From contig CALXWO010000002.1 in the NCBI GenBank assembly GCA_944392485.1, forward strand, positions 149,133 to 213,132: a DNA stretch of 64,000 nt. Direction: 5' to 3'. The notes under the pieces were generated by a model that worked only from the letters and a program-made list of their open reading frames with translations, made no database searches and had not been told where the DNA came from. Shown piece by piece: positions 8,389 through 17,348 of this stretch (position 1 is its first letter; each line of letters starts with the position of its first letter). The DNA is from an uncultured Clostridia bacterium (GTDB lineage Bacteria > Bacillota > Clostridia > TANB77 > CAG-508). Made by a program: the position numbers and the translations under genes.

Positions 8389-9658
8389 ATGAACGAGCAA
8401 AAACTGATAAGAAAACAATTAATTAAAAATATGTTTTATACATTTATAGTATTTGCAATAATACTTATTTTTTTTGATGCAATAATATATAACCAAGTTT
8501 CAGTTTCTTTATATAAATCAATAGATAATGAATTAGAAAGAACTACACAAATATATAAAAATAATGAGCCTAGGGAAGTTACAATATTAAATGGAAATTT
8601 AGTTAAAAGTTTTATAGAATTTAAGATTAATCCTAGATTAATTTATATAATAAGAGATAGTAACGGAAATATAACTAATAGTGACAGTATAGGAAGACTA
8701 TATAACGACTATTTATTTGATTCAAAATTTAATAAAGAACAATTAAATAGAATATATTCATTAAAATTACAAGACAATTATAATTATAGAGGAATAACAA
8801 TAAAACTACAAACAGAATCTGGAGAAAAATACTATGTACAACTTCTTGCAAATGTAGATGGAGAAGTAGAAACAATAGAAAACATGATAAATGTGTTAAT
8901 TGTGGGAAATATAATTATAATAATAGTTGCAATAATAGGATCATACATTTTATCAAAAATGACTTTGAAGCCAATAATAAATTCATACAAAAAACAAACA
9001 GAATTTGTACAAAATGCAGCACATGAGCTAAGAACACCACTTACAATAATACAAGCAAAGCAAGAATTATTATTACAAGAGCCAGATGCTAAAATTTTAG
9101 ATAAATCTGAAGATATAAATATAATGCTTAAAGAAACAAAAAGACTAACCAAACTTATAAAAGAATTAATGGTACTTGCAATGGCAGATTCAAATGAACT
9201 TAAAATGAACAAAGAAAAAATTAACATAGATAGTTTAATAAAAGAAATTGCTGTGCCATATACAGATTTTGCCAAAATACAAGGAAAAGAAATTATATTA
9301 AGCTTAAATTGCAGTAAAGAAATAAACTTAGATAGAAATAAAATTAATCAATTGATAGTAATAGTTTTAGACAATGCAATAAAATACACATCAGAATCCG
9401 ATAAAATAGAAATAAAAACATATTATAAAGAAGGAAAATGTACAATAGAAGTTGCAGACACAGGAATTGGAATAAGCAAAGAAGCGGCAAAACATGTATT
9501 TGATAGGTTCTATAGAGAAGATAAAGCACGCTCAAGAGAAAAAGGAGGAACAGGTCTTCGGACTTTCAATAGCACACACAATTGTAAACTTACATGGCGG
9601 AAGCATAAAAATAATGCCAAACGAGCCAAAAGGAGCAAAAGTAATTATAAAATTATAA
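8389..9658 (+). CDS. Sensor histidine kinase, one CGG +1 frameshift at 9559
   Basis: Two membrane segments (residues ~14-35 and ~170-190) flank an extracytoplasmic sensor. The H box is FVQNAAHELRTPLTI, the N box VLDNAIKYTSE and the D/F boxes ADTGIGIS and FDRFYRED. In the zero frame the ATP-lid reads GGTGLR and then nonsense. Skipping the C of the CGG at 9559 gives GGTGLGLSIAHTIVNLHGG and a normal C-terminus of the 422-residue kinase. The shifted glycine is the conserved second glycine pair of the G2 box, needed for ATP binding. The start is the ATG after AAAGAGG. It forms an operon with the response regulator; the repeat hairpin at 9660 overlaps its 3' end. Confidence 0.85.
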
Positions 9659-9659
9659 T

Positions 9660-9690
9660 GGGGAAAAAGGGGTCAGACCCCTTTTTCCCC
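9660..9690. repeat. GGGG...CCCC palindromic repeat, copy 1
   Basis: A 31-bp near-perfect palindrome centred on GGGGTCAGACCCC with A5/T5 arms. The same unit occurs at 28437-28467. It lies directly after the kinase stop and probably also terminates the operon. Confidence 0.85.
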
Positions 9691-9713
9691 AAAGTTTTCT
9701 TTTTTTGACAAAA

Positions 9714-9908
9714 TTAGTCAGAAAGTTTGCTATATAGTGCAATGCACCAAAGTCCAGCTAAGCCTACAATACTATATACAATTCTAGTAAGAACAGATAG
9801 ACTTCCAAATAGTGCATCTACTAAATTAAATTCAAACAAACCAACAAGTAGCCAGTTTATTGCACCAATTATAACTAAAGTAAGTGCTATTCCATTTATA
9901 ATTTTCAT
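9714..9908 (-). CDS. DUF378 family small membrane protein
   Basis: 64 residues with two membrane segments and the motif GAINWLLVGLFEFNLVDALFG typical of DUF378/YuzA proteins. The ATG at 9908 is preferred over 9923 because the latter overlaps the GGAGG ribosome site. It is convergent with the histidine kinase. The function is unknown. Confidence 0.8.
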   Translation of the reverse strand: MKIINGIALTLVIIGAINWLLVGLFEFNLVDALFGSLSVLTRIVYSIVGLAGLWCIALYSKLSD

Positions 9909-10034
9909 TTTAAAAACCTCCATTTTTGTTTTTCTTATTGTGTGCAGTTTATTTATAATTATACATATTATTGCAAAATAATTGATTTTTAAACATTTTT
10001 AAAATATAATTTTAATAATTAAAAGGAGAATAAA

Positions 10035-11396
10035 ATGTTAAAGAAAAATGAAGAATATGTAGTAGAAATTATAGATAATGGATTTCAAGGAGAAGGAATT
10101 GCTAAAATTGAAGGAATTACGGTGTTCATCGATAAAGCAATAAAAGGAGAAAAAATTAAAATAAAAATTTTAAAAGTCCAAACAAATTTTGCATATGGAA
10201 AAATAATAGAAATCTTAGAAAAATCTGAAAATAGAATAAGCAATGAAGATTGCACAACATATAAAAGGTGTGGCGGATGCAATTTAAGGCATATTAAATA
10301 CGAAGAAACTTTAAATATAAAAAAAGCAATTGTAGAAAATTGTTTATATAAAGCATTAAAAAGAAATGTTAAAGTAAATAATGTTATTGGCATGGAAAAA
10401 CCATTATTTTATAGAAATAAACTTCAATATCCAGTTGGAGTAGATAAAGATGTAAAGCCAGTAATGGGAGTTTATTCTAGTAGAACACATGATATTATTC
10501 CAACAAATGAATGCTTTATACAAAATAAAGAATGCCAAATAATAGCAAATGATATTTTTGAATTTATTAAAGAAAATGGTATTAAGCCATATAATGAAAA
10601 AACTTTAAAAGGAACTGTAAGACATATAGTTATAAGGATTGGTGTTACGACAGGCGAAGTATTAGTAACATTAGTGTTAAATGATAATAAATTCAAAAAA
10701 GATAAAGAGCTAGTAGAATTTTTAGTAAAAAAACATAAAAATATTAAATCAATTGTTAAAAATTTTAATACAAAAAATACTAATGTAATTTTAGGAGATA
10801 AAACAGAAGTAATTTATGGCGATGGATATATTTATGATATATTAGGAGATTACAAATTTAAAATATCTCCACTCTCATTTTACCAGGTTAACCCTATTCA
10901 AACAGAAATATTATATAATACAGCAATAAAATATGTAGGAGCGGGACTTGATAGTCCGCAAAACAAAATTGCTTTGGACTTATATTGCGGTATAGGAACA
11001 ATTGGGATATTTGCATCAAAATACTTTAAAAAAGTATATGGAATTGAAATAGTTAAGCAGGCAATTGAAGATGCAAAAGAAAATGCTAGAATAAATAATA
11101 TTAATAATATAGAATTCTTTGCAGGAGATGTAGAAGAACTTTTACCTAAAATAATTGAAAAAGAAAAAATAAAACCAGATGTAGTATTTGTTGATCCACC
11201 AAGAAAAGGATTAGATAAGAAGACAATTGATGTTTTAAAAGAATTAGAACCAAGTAGAATAATATACATTAGTTGTAATCCAGCAACATTTGCAAGAGAC
11301 GTTTCATTATTAGAAGAAGAATATGATATAAGGGAAGTACAACCAGTAGATATGTTTCCATATACAAGCCACGTGGAGTGTGTAGCAGTGCTATAA
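10035..11396 (+). CDS. rlmD: 23S rRNA (uracil-C5)-methyltransferase, RumA/RlmD family
   Basis: 453 residues. An N-terminal TRAM domain (~1-60) binds RNA. The iron-sulfur ligands are in CTTYKRCGGC near residues 74-83. The S-adenosylmethionine site is ALDLYCGIGTIGIFAS, with a VDPPRKG motif, and the catalytic cysteine lies in ISCNPATFARD. The family places C5-methyluridine in 23S rRNA. Low-GC Gram-positives often carry two or more paralogues, so the exact uridine is uncertain. AAAGGAG precedes the start. Confidence 0.85.
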   Translation: MLKKNEEYVVEIIDNGFQGEGIAKIEGITVFIDKAIKGEKIKIKILKVQTNFAYGKIIEILEKSENRISNEDCTTYKRCGGCNLRHIKYEETLNIKKAIVENCLYKALKRNVKVNNVIGMEKPLFYRNKLQYPVGVDKDVKPVMGVYSSRTHDIIPTNECFIQNKECQIIANDIFEFIKENGIKPYNEKTLKGTVRHIVIRIGVTTGEVLVTLVLNDNKFKKDKELVEFLVKKHKNIKSIVKNFNTKNTNVILGDKTEVIYGDGYIYDILGDYKFKISPLSFYQVNPIQTEILYNTAIKYVGAGLDSPQNKIALDLYCGIGTIGIFASKYFKKVYGIEIVKQAIEDAKENARINNINNIEFFAGDVEELLPKIIEKEKIKPDVVFVDPPRKGLDKKTIDVLKELEPSRIIYISCNPATFARDVSLLEEEYDIREVQPVDMFPYTSHVECVAVL

Positions 11397-11432
11397 ATAA
11401 CATATAATAAAAAATAAAGAAAGGATTTAAAG

Positions 11433-11849
11433 ATGAAAATAAAATACATAAATAGAAATCCAGAAGCAAAGGAATATAATAGATTAACTGATAGTGTTGG
11501 TTGGGGAATTAGAGATGAGAAAATTATACAACAAGCACTAGAAAACACATTATATTCTTTATGTGTATATGATGGAGATAGGCTAATAGGATATGGAAGA
11601 ATTATAGGTGATAAAACAATTTTCTTATATATTCAAGATATTATAGTAATTCCAGAATATCAAGGGAAAAAAATTGGAACAGGTATAATAACAGAATTAC
11701 TTAAAAAGGTAGAAGAGTATAAAAAAGTAAATCCTAATATAAGAACATATTTAGGAGCAAGTAAGGGAAAAGAAAATTTTTACGAGAAATTCGGATTTAT
11801 ATCAAGACCAAATGAAGAACTAGGAGCGGGAATGATATTAAAAAGTTAA
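11433..11849 (+). CDS. GNAT-family N-acetyltransferase
   Basis: 138 residues. The acetyl-CoA loop is IIVIPEYQGKKIGTGIITEL, the typical motif A of GNAT enzymes, followed by YEKFGF near the C-terminus. The substrate is unknown. AAAGGA precedes the start. It is separated by about 66 bases from the rRNA methyltransferases on either side. Confidence 0.8.
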   Translation: MKIKYINRNPEAKEYNRLTDSVGWGIRDEKIIQQALENTLYSLCVYDGDRLIGYGRIIGDKTIFLYIQDIIVIPEYQGKKIGTGIITELLKKVEEYKKVNPNIRTYLGASKGKENFYEKFGFISRPNEELGAGMILKS

Positions 11850-11915
11850 TTGTAGATAATTAATAGCATTGACTATAAAAAACGAAGTGATATTATCTTA
11901 AAAGGTGAGCAAGGG

Positions 11916-12812
11916 ATGAATGAAATACCAGATTTTTTGAATAAATTGCTAGTAGAACAATATGGACAAAACATTAGAAATCAAATTGTTGAGGGATATT
12001 CTTGCATACGAAAATCTACATTTAGGGTTAATACATTAAAAGCAAACGTAGATGAGATTAAACAAATTTTAGAAATAAAAAATATTGAGTATAAGCAAGT
12101 AGAGTGGTATAAAGAAGCAATAATAATTGAAAAAGACATGGAAGAGCATGTAAAAAAATTAGATATATATAATGACGGAAAAATCTATTTTCAAAGCTTA
12201 TCTTCAATGATTCCACCTCTAATATTGCAACCTAAAGAAAACGAAGATATATTGGATATGGCAGCAGCACCAGGAGGGAAAACCACACAAATATCTTCAC
12301 TAACAAAAGGAAATGCTTTAATTACAGCTGTGGAAAAAAATAAAATAAGGGCAGATAGATTAAGATATAATATTGAAAAATTAAAAGCTCCGCGCATTAA
12401 TGTATTAGTGCAAGATGCAAGAAGATTAGATAATGTTTTTTCTTTTGATAGAATATTATTAGATGCTCCTTGTAGTGGCAGTGGAACATTTGATTTATAT
12501 AATAAGAATCAAGAAATTACAGAAGAACTTGTTAAAAGATGTACAAAAATACAATTAGAATTATTAACAAAAGCAGAAAAAATTTTAAAACATGGGCATG
12601 AAATGGTTTATTCAACTTGCTCAATTTTGAAATGTGAAAACGAAGAAAATATACAAAAAATACTAGGCAGAGGAAATTTAGAAATTGTACCAATAGAAGA
12701 AGAGTGCACAAAATACATACCTAAATTGCCAGTGAGCATAAAAGGAACAATATGCGTAAAACCAAACGAATTATATGAAGGATTTTTTATTGCAAAGTTA
12801 AGAAAAAAATAA
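11916..12812 (+). CDS. RsmB/NOP2-Sun family RNA (cytosine-5) methyltransferase
   Basis: 298 residues with the family motifs in order: DMAAAPGGKTTQIS for S-adenosylmethionine, LDAPCSGSGTF with the TC/PC-type cysteine, and YSTCSIL with the second catalytic cysteine. It resembles short RsmB/RsmF-type rRNA m5C methyltransferases without the NusB-like N-terminal domain. AAGGTGAGCAAGGG precedes the start. It is the second RNA methyltransferase in this block. Confidence 0.8.
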   Translation: MNEIPDFLNKLLVEQYGQNIRNQIVEGYSCIRKSTFRVNTLKANVDEIKQILEIKNIEYKQVEWYKEAIIIEKDMEEHVKKLDIYNDGKIYFQSLSSMIPPLILQPKENEDILDMAAAPGGKTTQISSLTKGNALITAVEKNKIRADRLRYNIEKLKAPRINVLVQDARRLDNVFSFDRILLDAPCSGSGTFDLYNKNQEITEELVKRCTKIQLELLTKAEKILKHGHEMVYSTCSILKCENEENIQKILGRGNLEIVPIEEECTKYIPKLPVSIKGTICVKPNELYEGFFIAKLRKK

Positions 12813-12839
12813 AAATAGTAAAACACTAAAGGGGAAAAA

Positions 12840-14087
12840 ATGAAAGTAGAAAATACATGGAAAAATTTTTTAATAGCAGATTTATCAGGAAAAGTAATAA
12901 CAGTATTTAAGGATGTTTTTTTAGGGATTTATTTTTTAAAGATAACAGAAGGAAATATAACTAATGTTTCACTATATTACATAACATTTTTTATGTGTTA
13001 TTTAGTATGCTTACTATTAGTAAATAAACTACGAAAAACTAATTTAGTATCCATGTTTAGAATTGGAATATTTTTAAATTTAGCACAGTGTATAATATTA
13101 CTTATAGCGGGCGACAAGATTTCTAACTATATAATTCCGTTTGCAGTATTTGCAAGTATTGGAAATGCTTTTTATTACTATCCACAGCAAATTTTAATTA
13201 AGAGAGTAAATAAAGAGAGTAATTTTCAAAATTATATTACCAAAGACCAAATATTAAAATATACAATTAATATATTATTACCTATAATACTTGGATATTG
13301 TATTAGCAAAAATTCATATAGTTTAGCTTTTGTTATTTTAATATTACTAATTTCAATAAGTTTTATATTTTCACTATTTATAACAAAAATAAATTTAGAG
13401 CACGGAGAAATAAATTTAAAAAGATTTTTCAAAAAAATTAACAATAAAGAAAATAGAGAGTTAATGAGATTAATGAATTTAAGGACTATGTTTAGAGGAC
13501 TTAGTTCTTTTGGAGTTTTATCTACTTTAATTACTATAATAACTTTTATGGTTGTAAAAGAAGAATTATCTTTAGGTAGCATAAGTAGTTTTATTACAAT
13601 CATTTCAATATTAGTTATTTACTGTATAAACAAATTTGTAAAAAAAGAAAAATTAGCAAATGTATATATACCACTATCTGTAATACAAAGTCTAATTGTT
13701 ATATTATTAACATTTGGAATGATTTATTTTAATGTAAATACTTTATTATATATTGGAACATTAACATTTAGCGTTGGATTTTTATTAGTCCTTTTATATA
13801 ATGTAATAAACGGTATAAGTAATCCTATTTTTGAAACTTCAAATTCGGTTGTATATTATGAATGTATGTGCAAGCAAAAAATAGATCTTGAGGACGAGCC
13901 TAATTATGTATTTTGGTTTGAAATATTAATAAATGTTTCAAGAAGCATAGGATATGTAATTTTAATAATTATATCTAAAATAGGATTTAATTTAAACATT
14001 ATAGCTTGCTTGATTGTAACATTTACATTAGTATATATTGCGTTTGCTTACACACTAAATAAAATAACTACAAAGTATTTAATTTAA
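12840..14087 (+). CDS. Major-facilitator-type membrane transporter
   Basis: 415 residues, hydrophobic throughout with about 12 membrane segments and a basic central cytoplasmic loop (KRFFKKINNKENRELMRLMN) near residue 200, the usual layout of MFS transporters. AAAGGGG lies before the start, 27 bases after the methyltransferase. No substrate motif is visible. Confidence 0.65.
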   Translation: MKVENTWKNFLIADLSGKVITVFKDVFLGIYFLKITEGNITNVSLYYITFFMCYLVCLLLVNKLRKTNLVSMFRIGIFLNLAQCIILLIAGDKISNYIIPFAVFASIGNAFYYYPQQILIKRVNKESNFQNYITKDQILKYTINILLPIILGYCISKNSYSLAFVILILLISISFIFSLFITKINLEHGEINLKRFFKKINNKENRELMRLMNLRTMFRGLSSFGVLSTLITIITFMVVKEELSLGSISSFITIISILVIYCINKFVKKEKLANVYIPLSVIQSLIVILLTFGMIYFNVNTLLYIGTLTFSVGFLLVLLYNVINGISNPIFETSNSVVYYECMCKQKIDLEDEPNYVFWFEILINVSRSIGYVILIIISKIGFNLNIIACLIVTFTLVYIAFAYTLNKITTKYLI

Positions 14088-14115
14088 TTATAATATAAAA
14101 TAAGGGGTTGATTTT

Positions 14116-15057
14116 ATGAATAAAAAAATTGAGGAACTAAATGGATTTAGAGACATAAGAATCGTTGATAATTTTTATCAAACATCAAGCTTTTTTCCAA
14201 TGCCAACAACAGAAATAGGAACACTTAGTGAATCTGGGCAGACTAACATAGGTTCATATTCATTATGCTTTCCTTATTATATTGCAGGAAAAGACTATTA
14301 TGCAATGGTTCTTTGTTGTAGGAATAGCTCAAACACAGCAAAAAATATTTTAAGAACTGGTAAATGTTCAATAAACTTTATAACAGATAAAAGAAAATAT
14401 TTTAAAGAAGCGGTAAGATTAGGATACCCTGGAGAAACAACAGAAGAAAAAATGAAAGACTGTATCTTTAATTTAGTAGATGGAAAAAAAGCAAGAGAAA
14501 ATCCAAATGAAGAATATCCTAAAATAATACAAGAAGCATTTCAAGTATTTGAATGTACATGGGTAAAAGAGTTAGATGGTGCAGAAAATGACGAAGTAAA
14601 AGATGAGTATAAACCTCCATACCATCAATTTAATGGTATTACAAGTGAGCATGGAGCACACTTTATTTTGAAAATTGATAATATATTAATGAAACCAAAA
14701 TATTATGATGCAATAATAAATGGCGTTACAGCAAATTGTTTCCCACAGGTACCAGTTGACTATGGGTATAGAGATAATAAAAACTTTTGGTATACAAGAT
14801 TTAAAAGACCAATAGCAGAACCAATTCCTGCAAGTAAGGGAATAAGTTTAGATACAGTAAAATATGCTGCATCAAGAATAGATCCAGAAGTAAAATTCAC
14901 AGACGAGGCTTGTGCAAAACTAGTTAAAGTGCCAAGAGTATTTTTAAGCACAGTATTAAAAGGATGTGTAGCATGGGCTAAAGAAAATAATGTAAAACTA
15001 ATTACAGAAAAAGAAATGGAGATTATTCAAGATAAACGTAATAAAGAGAAAAAATAA
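14116..15057 (+). CDS. Flavin reductase-like (FMN-binding) family protein
   Basis: 313 residues. The region SYSLCFPYYIAGKDYYAMVL then CCRNSSNTAKNILRTGKCSINF resembles the FMN-binding split-barrel of flavin reductase/DIM6-NTAB proteins, in the longer Clostridial variety of about 310 residues. No redox cysteine pattern is evident. The reaction partner is unknown. It is followed immediately by a terminator. Confidence 0.65.
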   Translation: MNKKIEELNGFRDIRIVDNFYQTSSFFPMPTTEIGTLSESGQTNIGSYSLCFPYYIAGKDYYAMVLCCRNSSNTAKNILRTGKCSINFITDKRKYFKEAVRLGYPGETTEEKMKDCIFNLVDGKKARENPNEEYPKIIQEAFQVFECTWVKELDGAENDEVKDEYKPPYHQFNGITSEHGAHFILKIDNILMKPKYYDAIINGVTANCFPQVPVDYGYRDNKNFWYTRFKRPIAEPIPASKGISLDTVKYAASRIDPEVKFTDEACAKLVKVPRVFLSTVLKGCVAWAKENNVKLITEKEMEIIQDKRNKEKK

Positions 15058-15062
15058 ACAAT

Positions 15063-15097
15063 ATAAAAGACAATAAGATTTTTCTTATTGTCTTTTA
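15063..15097 (+). terminator. Intrinsic terminator
   Basis: A long stem, ATAAAAGACAATAAGA with TCTTATTGTCTTTTAT, surrounds a T-rich loop directly after the flavin-reductase-like gene. Confidence 0.8.
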
Positions 15098-15107
15098 TAC
15101 ATTAACC

Positions 15108-15136
15108 TTGACAATTATTCAAAAAAATAGTAAAAT
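15108..15136 (+). promoter_or_regulatory. Promoter of the marR-ABC exporter operon
   Basis: TTGACA at 15108-15113 and TAAAAT at 15131-15136 are spaced by 17 bases. Transcription should start near 15143, directly at the palindrome that overlaps the ribosome site. Confidence 0.75.
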
Positions 15137-15142
15137 AACATT

Positions 15143-15160
15143 TTGTTAGGAGGCTAACAA
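15143..15160. promoter_or_regulatory. Probable MarR operator overlapping the ribosome binding site
   Basis: The perfect inverted repeat TTGTTAG-GAGG-CTAACAA has its four-base centre forming the Shine-Dalgarno core of the marR gene. The 18-bp size and 7-bp half sites fit MarR-family operators. Its position at the expected transcript start suggests autorepression. Confidence 0.65.
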
Positions 15161-15161
15161 T

Positions 15162-15602
15162 ATGAAAAACGATTTAGAAGTTAGCAAACAAATACAAATG
15201 CTATCTAGAAAAATAAAAAGAAATTTAGATACAACTTTTTTTAGATATGGATTAACTGGAGTTCAAGCAGGAATATTAAAGTTTGTATACGATAAATCCA
15301 AAAAAGGAAAGGTTTATGCAAAAGATATTGAAAATGAATTTGATAAAAGAAGAGCAACAATTACTGGTATAATTCAATTATTAGAGCAAAATGAATTAAT
15401 AGAAAGAAAATCAGAGGGAAAAGATGCTCGAATGAAAGAAATTGTTCTAACAGATAAAGCATTAAATATTGTAAAAAGCATAAATCTAACAATAAACAAC
15501 GTAGAAAAAAATCTAAAAAAAGATATTACCAAAGAAGAAATTTCTAATTTTCTAGAAACTTTAAAAAAGATGAACAATAATTTAAGGAAAGGAGAAATGT
15601 AA
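15162..15602 (+). CDS. MarR-family transcriptional regulator
   Basis: 146 residues with the MarR winged helix: GLTGVQAGILKFVYD, then DIENEFDKRRATITGIIQLL and the wing NELIERKSEGKDARMKEIVL. The stop codon is directly followed by the ABC gene start at 15603. The usual logic is repression of a linked exporter, relieved by a small ligand. The palindrome at 15143 is the likely operator. Confidence 0.88.
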   Translation: MKNDLEVSKQIQMLSRKIKRNLDTTFFRYGLTGVQAGILKFVYDKSKKGKVYAKDIENEFDKRRATITGIIQLLEQNELIERKSEGKDARMKEIVLTDKALNIVKSINLTINNVEKNLKKDITKEEISNFLETLKKMNNNLRKGEM

Positions 15603-17348
15603 ATGTTTAAAAAACTAGCAAAATATGTAAAAGAATACAAAAAAGATGCTATCCTAACACCAATATTTGTAATATTAGAAGTTGTAATGGAAGTAGTAAT
15701 TCCATTATTAATGGCGAGAATAATTGATATTGGAATTCAAAATGGTGATGTTAAATATATTGTAGAAATAGGAGGACTTCTAATTGTATGTGCAATTTTA
15801 TCTTTAACATTTGGAATGCTATCTGGTAGGTTTGCAGCAAAAGCATCTGCAGGATATGCTAAAAACTTAAGAAAAGAAATGTTCCACAAAATCCAAGATT
15901 ATTCATTTGAAAATATAGATAAATTTTCTACATCAAGTTTAGTAACACGTATGACAACAGATGTAACAAACGTACAAATGGCTTTTCAAATGATTATTAG
16001 AATATTAGTACGTGGACCAATAATGATGATATTTGCATTACTTATGGTTTTATCAATAAGCACAAAGCTATCAACTATATTCTTTGTAGCAATACCAGTT
16101 TTAGGTGTTGTATTGTACTATATTGCAATAAAAGCACATCCAAATTTTGAAAGGGTATTTAAAAAATATGATAAGTTAAACAGAGTAGTTCAAGAAAATG
16201 TAAGTGCAATAAGAGTTGTAAAAGCATTTGTAAGAGAAGACCATGAAGAAGAAAAATTTAAAGAAGTAAATGATGAAGTATACAGAGATTTTAAAAAAGC
16301 AGAAAAAATAGTTGCATTTAACGGACCAGCAATGCAAATTACAATATATACCTGTATTTTATTAATATCATGGATAGGTTCACAATTAATTGTTGGTGGC
16401 ACAATGCAAACAGGTGAGCTTTCTAGCATTATTACATATGCTTGGCAAATTCTTGCAAGCCTTATGATGTTATCATTCGTATTTGTAATGGTTATTATGG
16501 CACAATCATCAGCAGAAAGAATTTTAGAAGTAATTGAAGAAGAGCCTAGCTTAAAAAATAAAGAAAATCCAATAACAAAAGTAAAAGATGGATCAATAAA
16601 ATTTGAAGATGTAAGTTTTGCATACAGTGATGACGAAAATAAAAAGTATAGCTTGCAAAACATTAACTTAGAAATTAAAGCAGGAGAAACAGTAGGAATA
16701 ATAGGTGGAACAGGAAGTTCTAAATCAACTTTGGTACAATTAATACCAAGACTTTATGATGTAACAAAAGGATGTGTAAAAGTAGGTGGAGTTGATGTAA
16801 GAAACTATGATATCCACGCATTAAGAGAAGAAGTTGCAATGGTATTGCAAAAAAATGTATTATTCTCTGGAACAATTGCCGAAAACTTAAGATGGGGAGA
16901 CAAGAGTGCAGATCAAGAAGACTTAGAAGAAGCATGTAAACTTGCACAAGCAGATGGATTTATAAAAGAATTTCCAAGTAAGTATGAAACAGTATTAGAC
17001 CAAGGTGGTACAAACGTATCTGGTGGACAAAAGCAAAGAATATGTATTGCAAGAGCAATTTTAAAACAACCAAAAATATTAATACTAGATGATTCAACAA
17101 GCGCAGTAGATACGAAAACAGACGCACTAATACGTAAAGCATTTAGAGAAAAAATACCAAATACAACAAAAATAATAATTGCACAAAGAGTTTCTTCTGT
17201 TGAAGATGCAGATAAGATTATAGTACTAAACGAAGGCAGAATTGATGGGATAGGAACATCAGAAGAATTATTAAAAACAAACACTATTTATAGAGAAGTT
17301 TACGAATCACAAATGAAAGGAGGAGATGAAGAAGATGCAGAAAACTAA
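15603..17348 (+). CDS. ABC exporter half-transporter A (degenerate-site subunit)
   Basis: 581 residues: six membrane segments (~15-310) followed by a nucleotide-binding domain. Walker A reads GGTGSSKSTL, with the usual G of GSGKS replaced by S. The signature is VSGGQKQR and Walker B ends LILDDST, with D where the catalytic E normally stands. This is typical of the non-catalytic partner of heterodimeric multidrug exporters. The partner is the next gene, which overlaps its 3' end by 14 bases. The substrate is unknown; control is probably by the upstream MarR. Confidence 0.9.
   Translation: MFKKLAKYVKEYKKDAILTPIFVILEVVMEVVIPLLMARIIDIGIQNGDVKYIVEIGGLLIVCAILSLTFGMLSGRFAAKASAGYAKNLRKEMFHKIQDYSFENIDKFSTSSLVTRMTTDVTNVQMAFQMIIRILVRGPIMMIFALLMVLSISTKLSTIFFVAIPVLGVVLYYIAIKAHPNFERVFKKYDKLNRVVQENVSAIRVVKAFVREDHEEEKFKEVNDEVYRDFKKAEKIVAFNGPAMQITIYTCILLISWIGSQLIVGGTMQTGELSSIITYAWQILASLMMLSFVFVMVIMAQSSAERILEVIEEEPSLKNKENPITKVKDGSIKFEDVSFAYSDDENKKYSLQNINLEIKAGETVGIIGGTGSSKSTLVQLIPRLYDVTKGCVKVGGVDVRNYDIHALREEVAMVLQKNVLFSGTIAENLRWGDKSADQEDLEEACKLAQADGFIKEFPSKYETVLDQGGTNVSGGQKQRICIARAILKQPKILILDDSTSAVDTKTDALIRKAFREKIPNTTKIIIAQRVSSVEDADKIIVLNEGRIDGIGTSEELLKTNTIYREVYESQMKGGDEEDAEN

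Noticed and set aside
15069-15090. Riboswitch before marR.
   Set aside because: The structure is a simple terminator of the preceding gene; the marR promoter lies after it.
16720-16947. Long antisense reading frames within ABC transporter and other genes.
   Set aside because: They mirror the codon bias of the sense genes, are leucine- or serine-rich low-complexity shadows and have no start signals.
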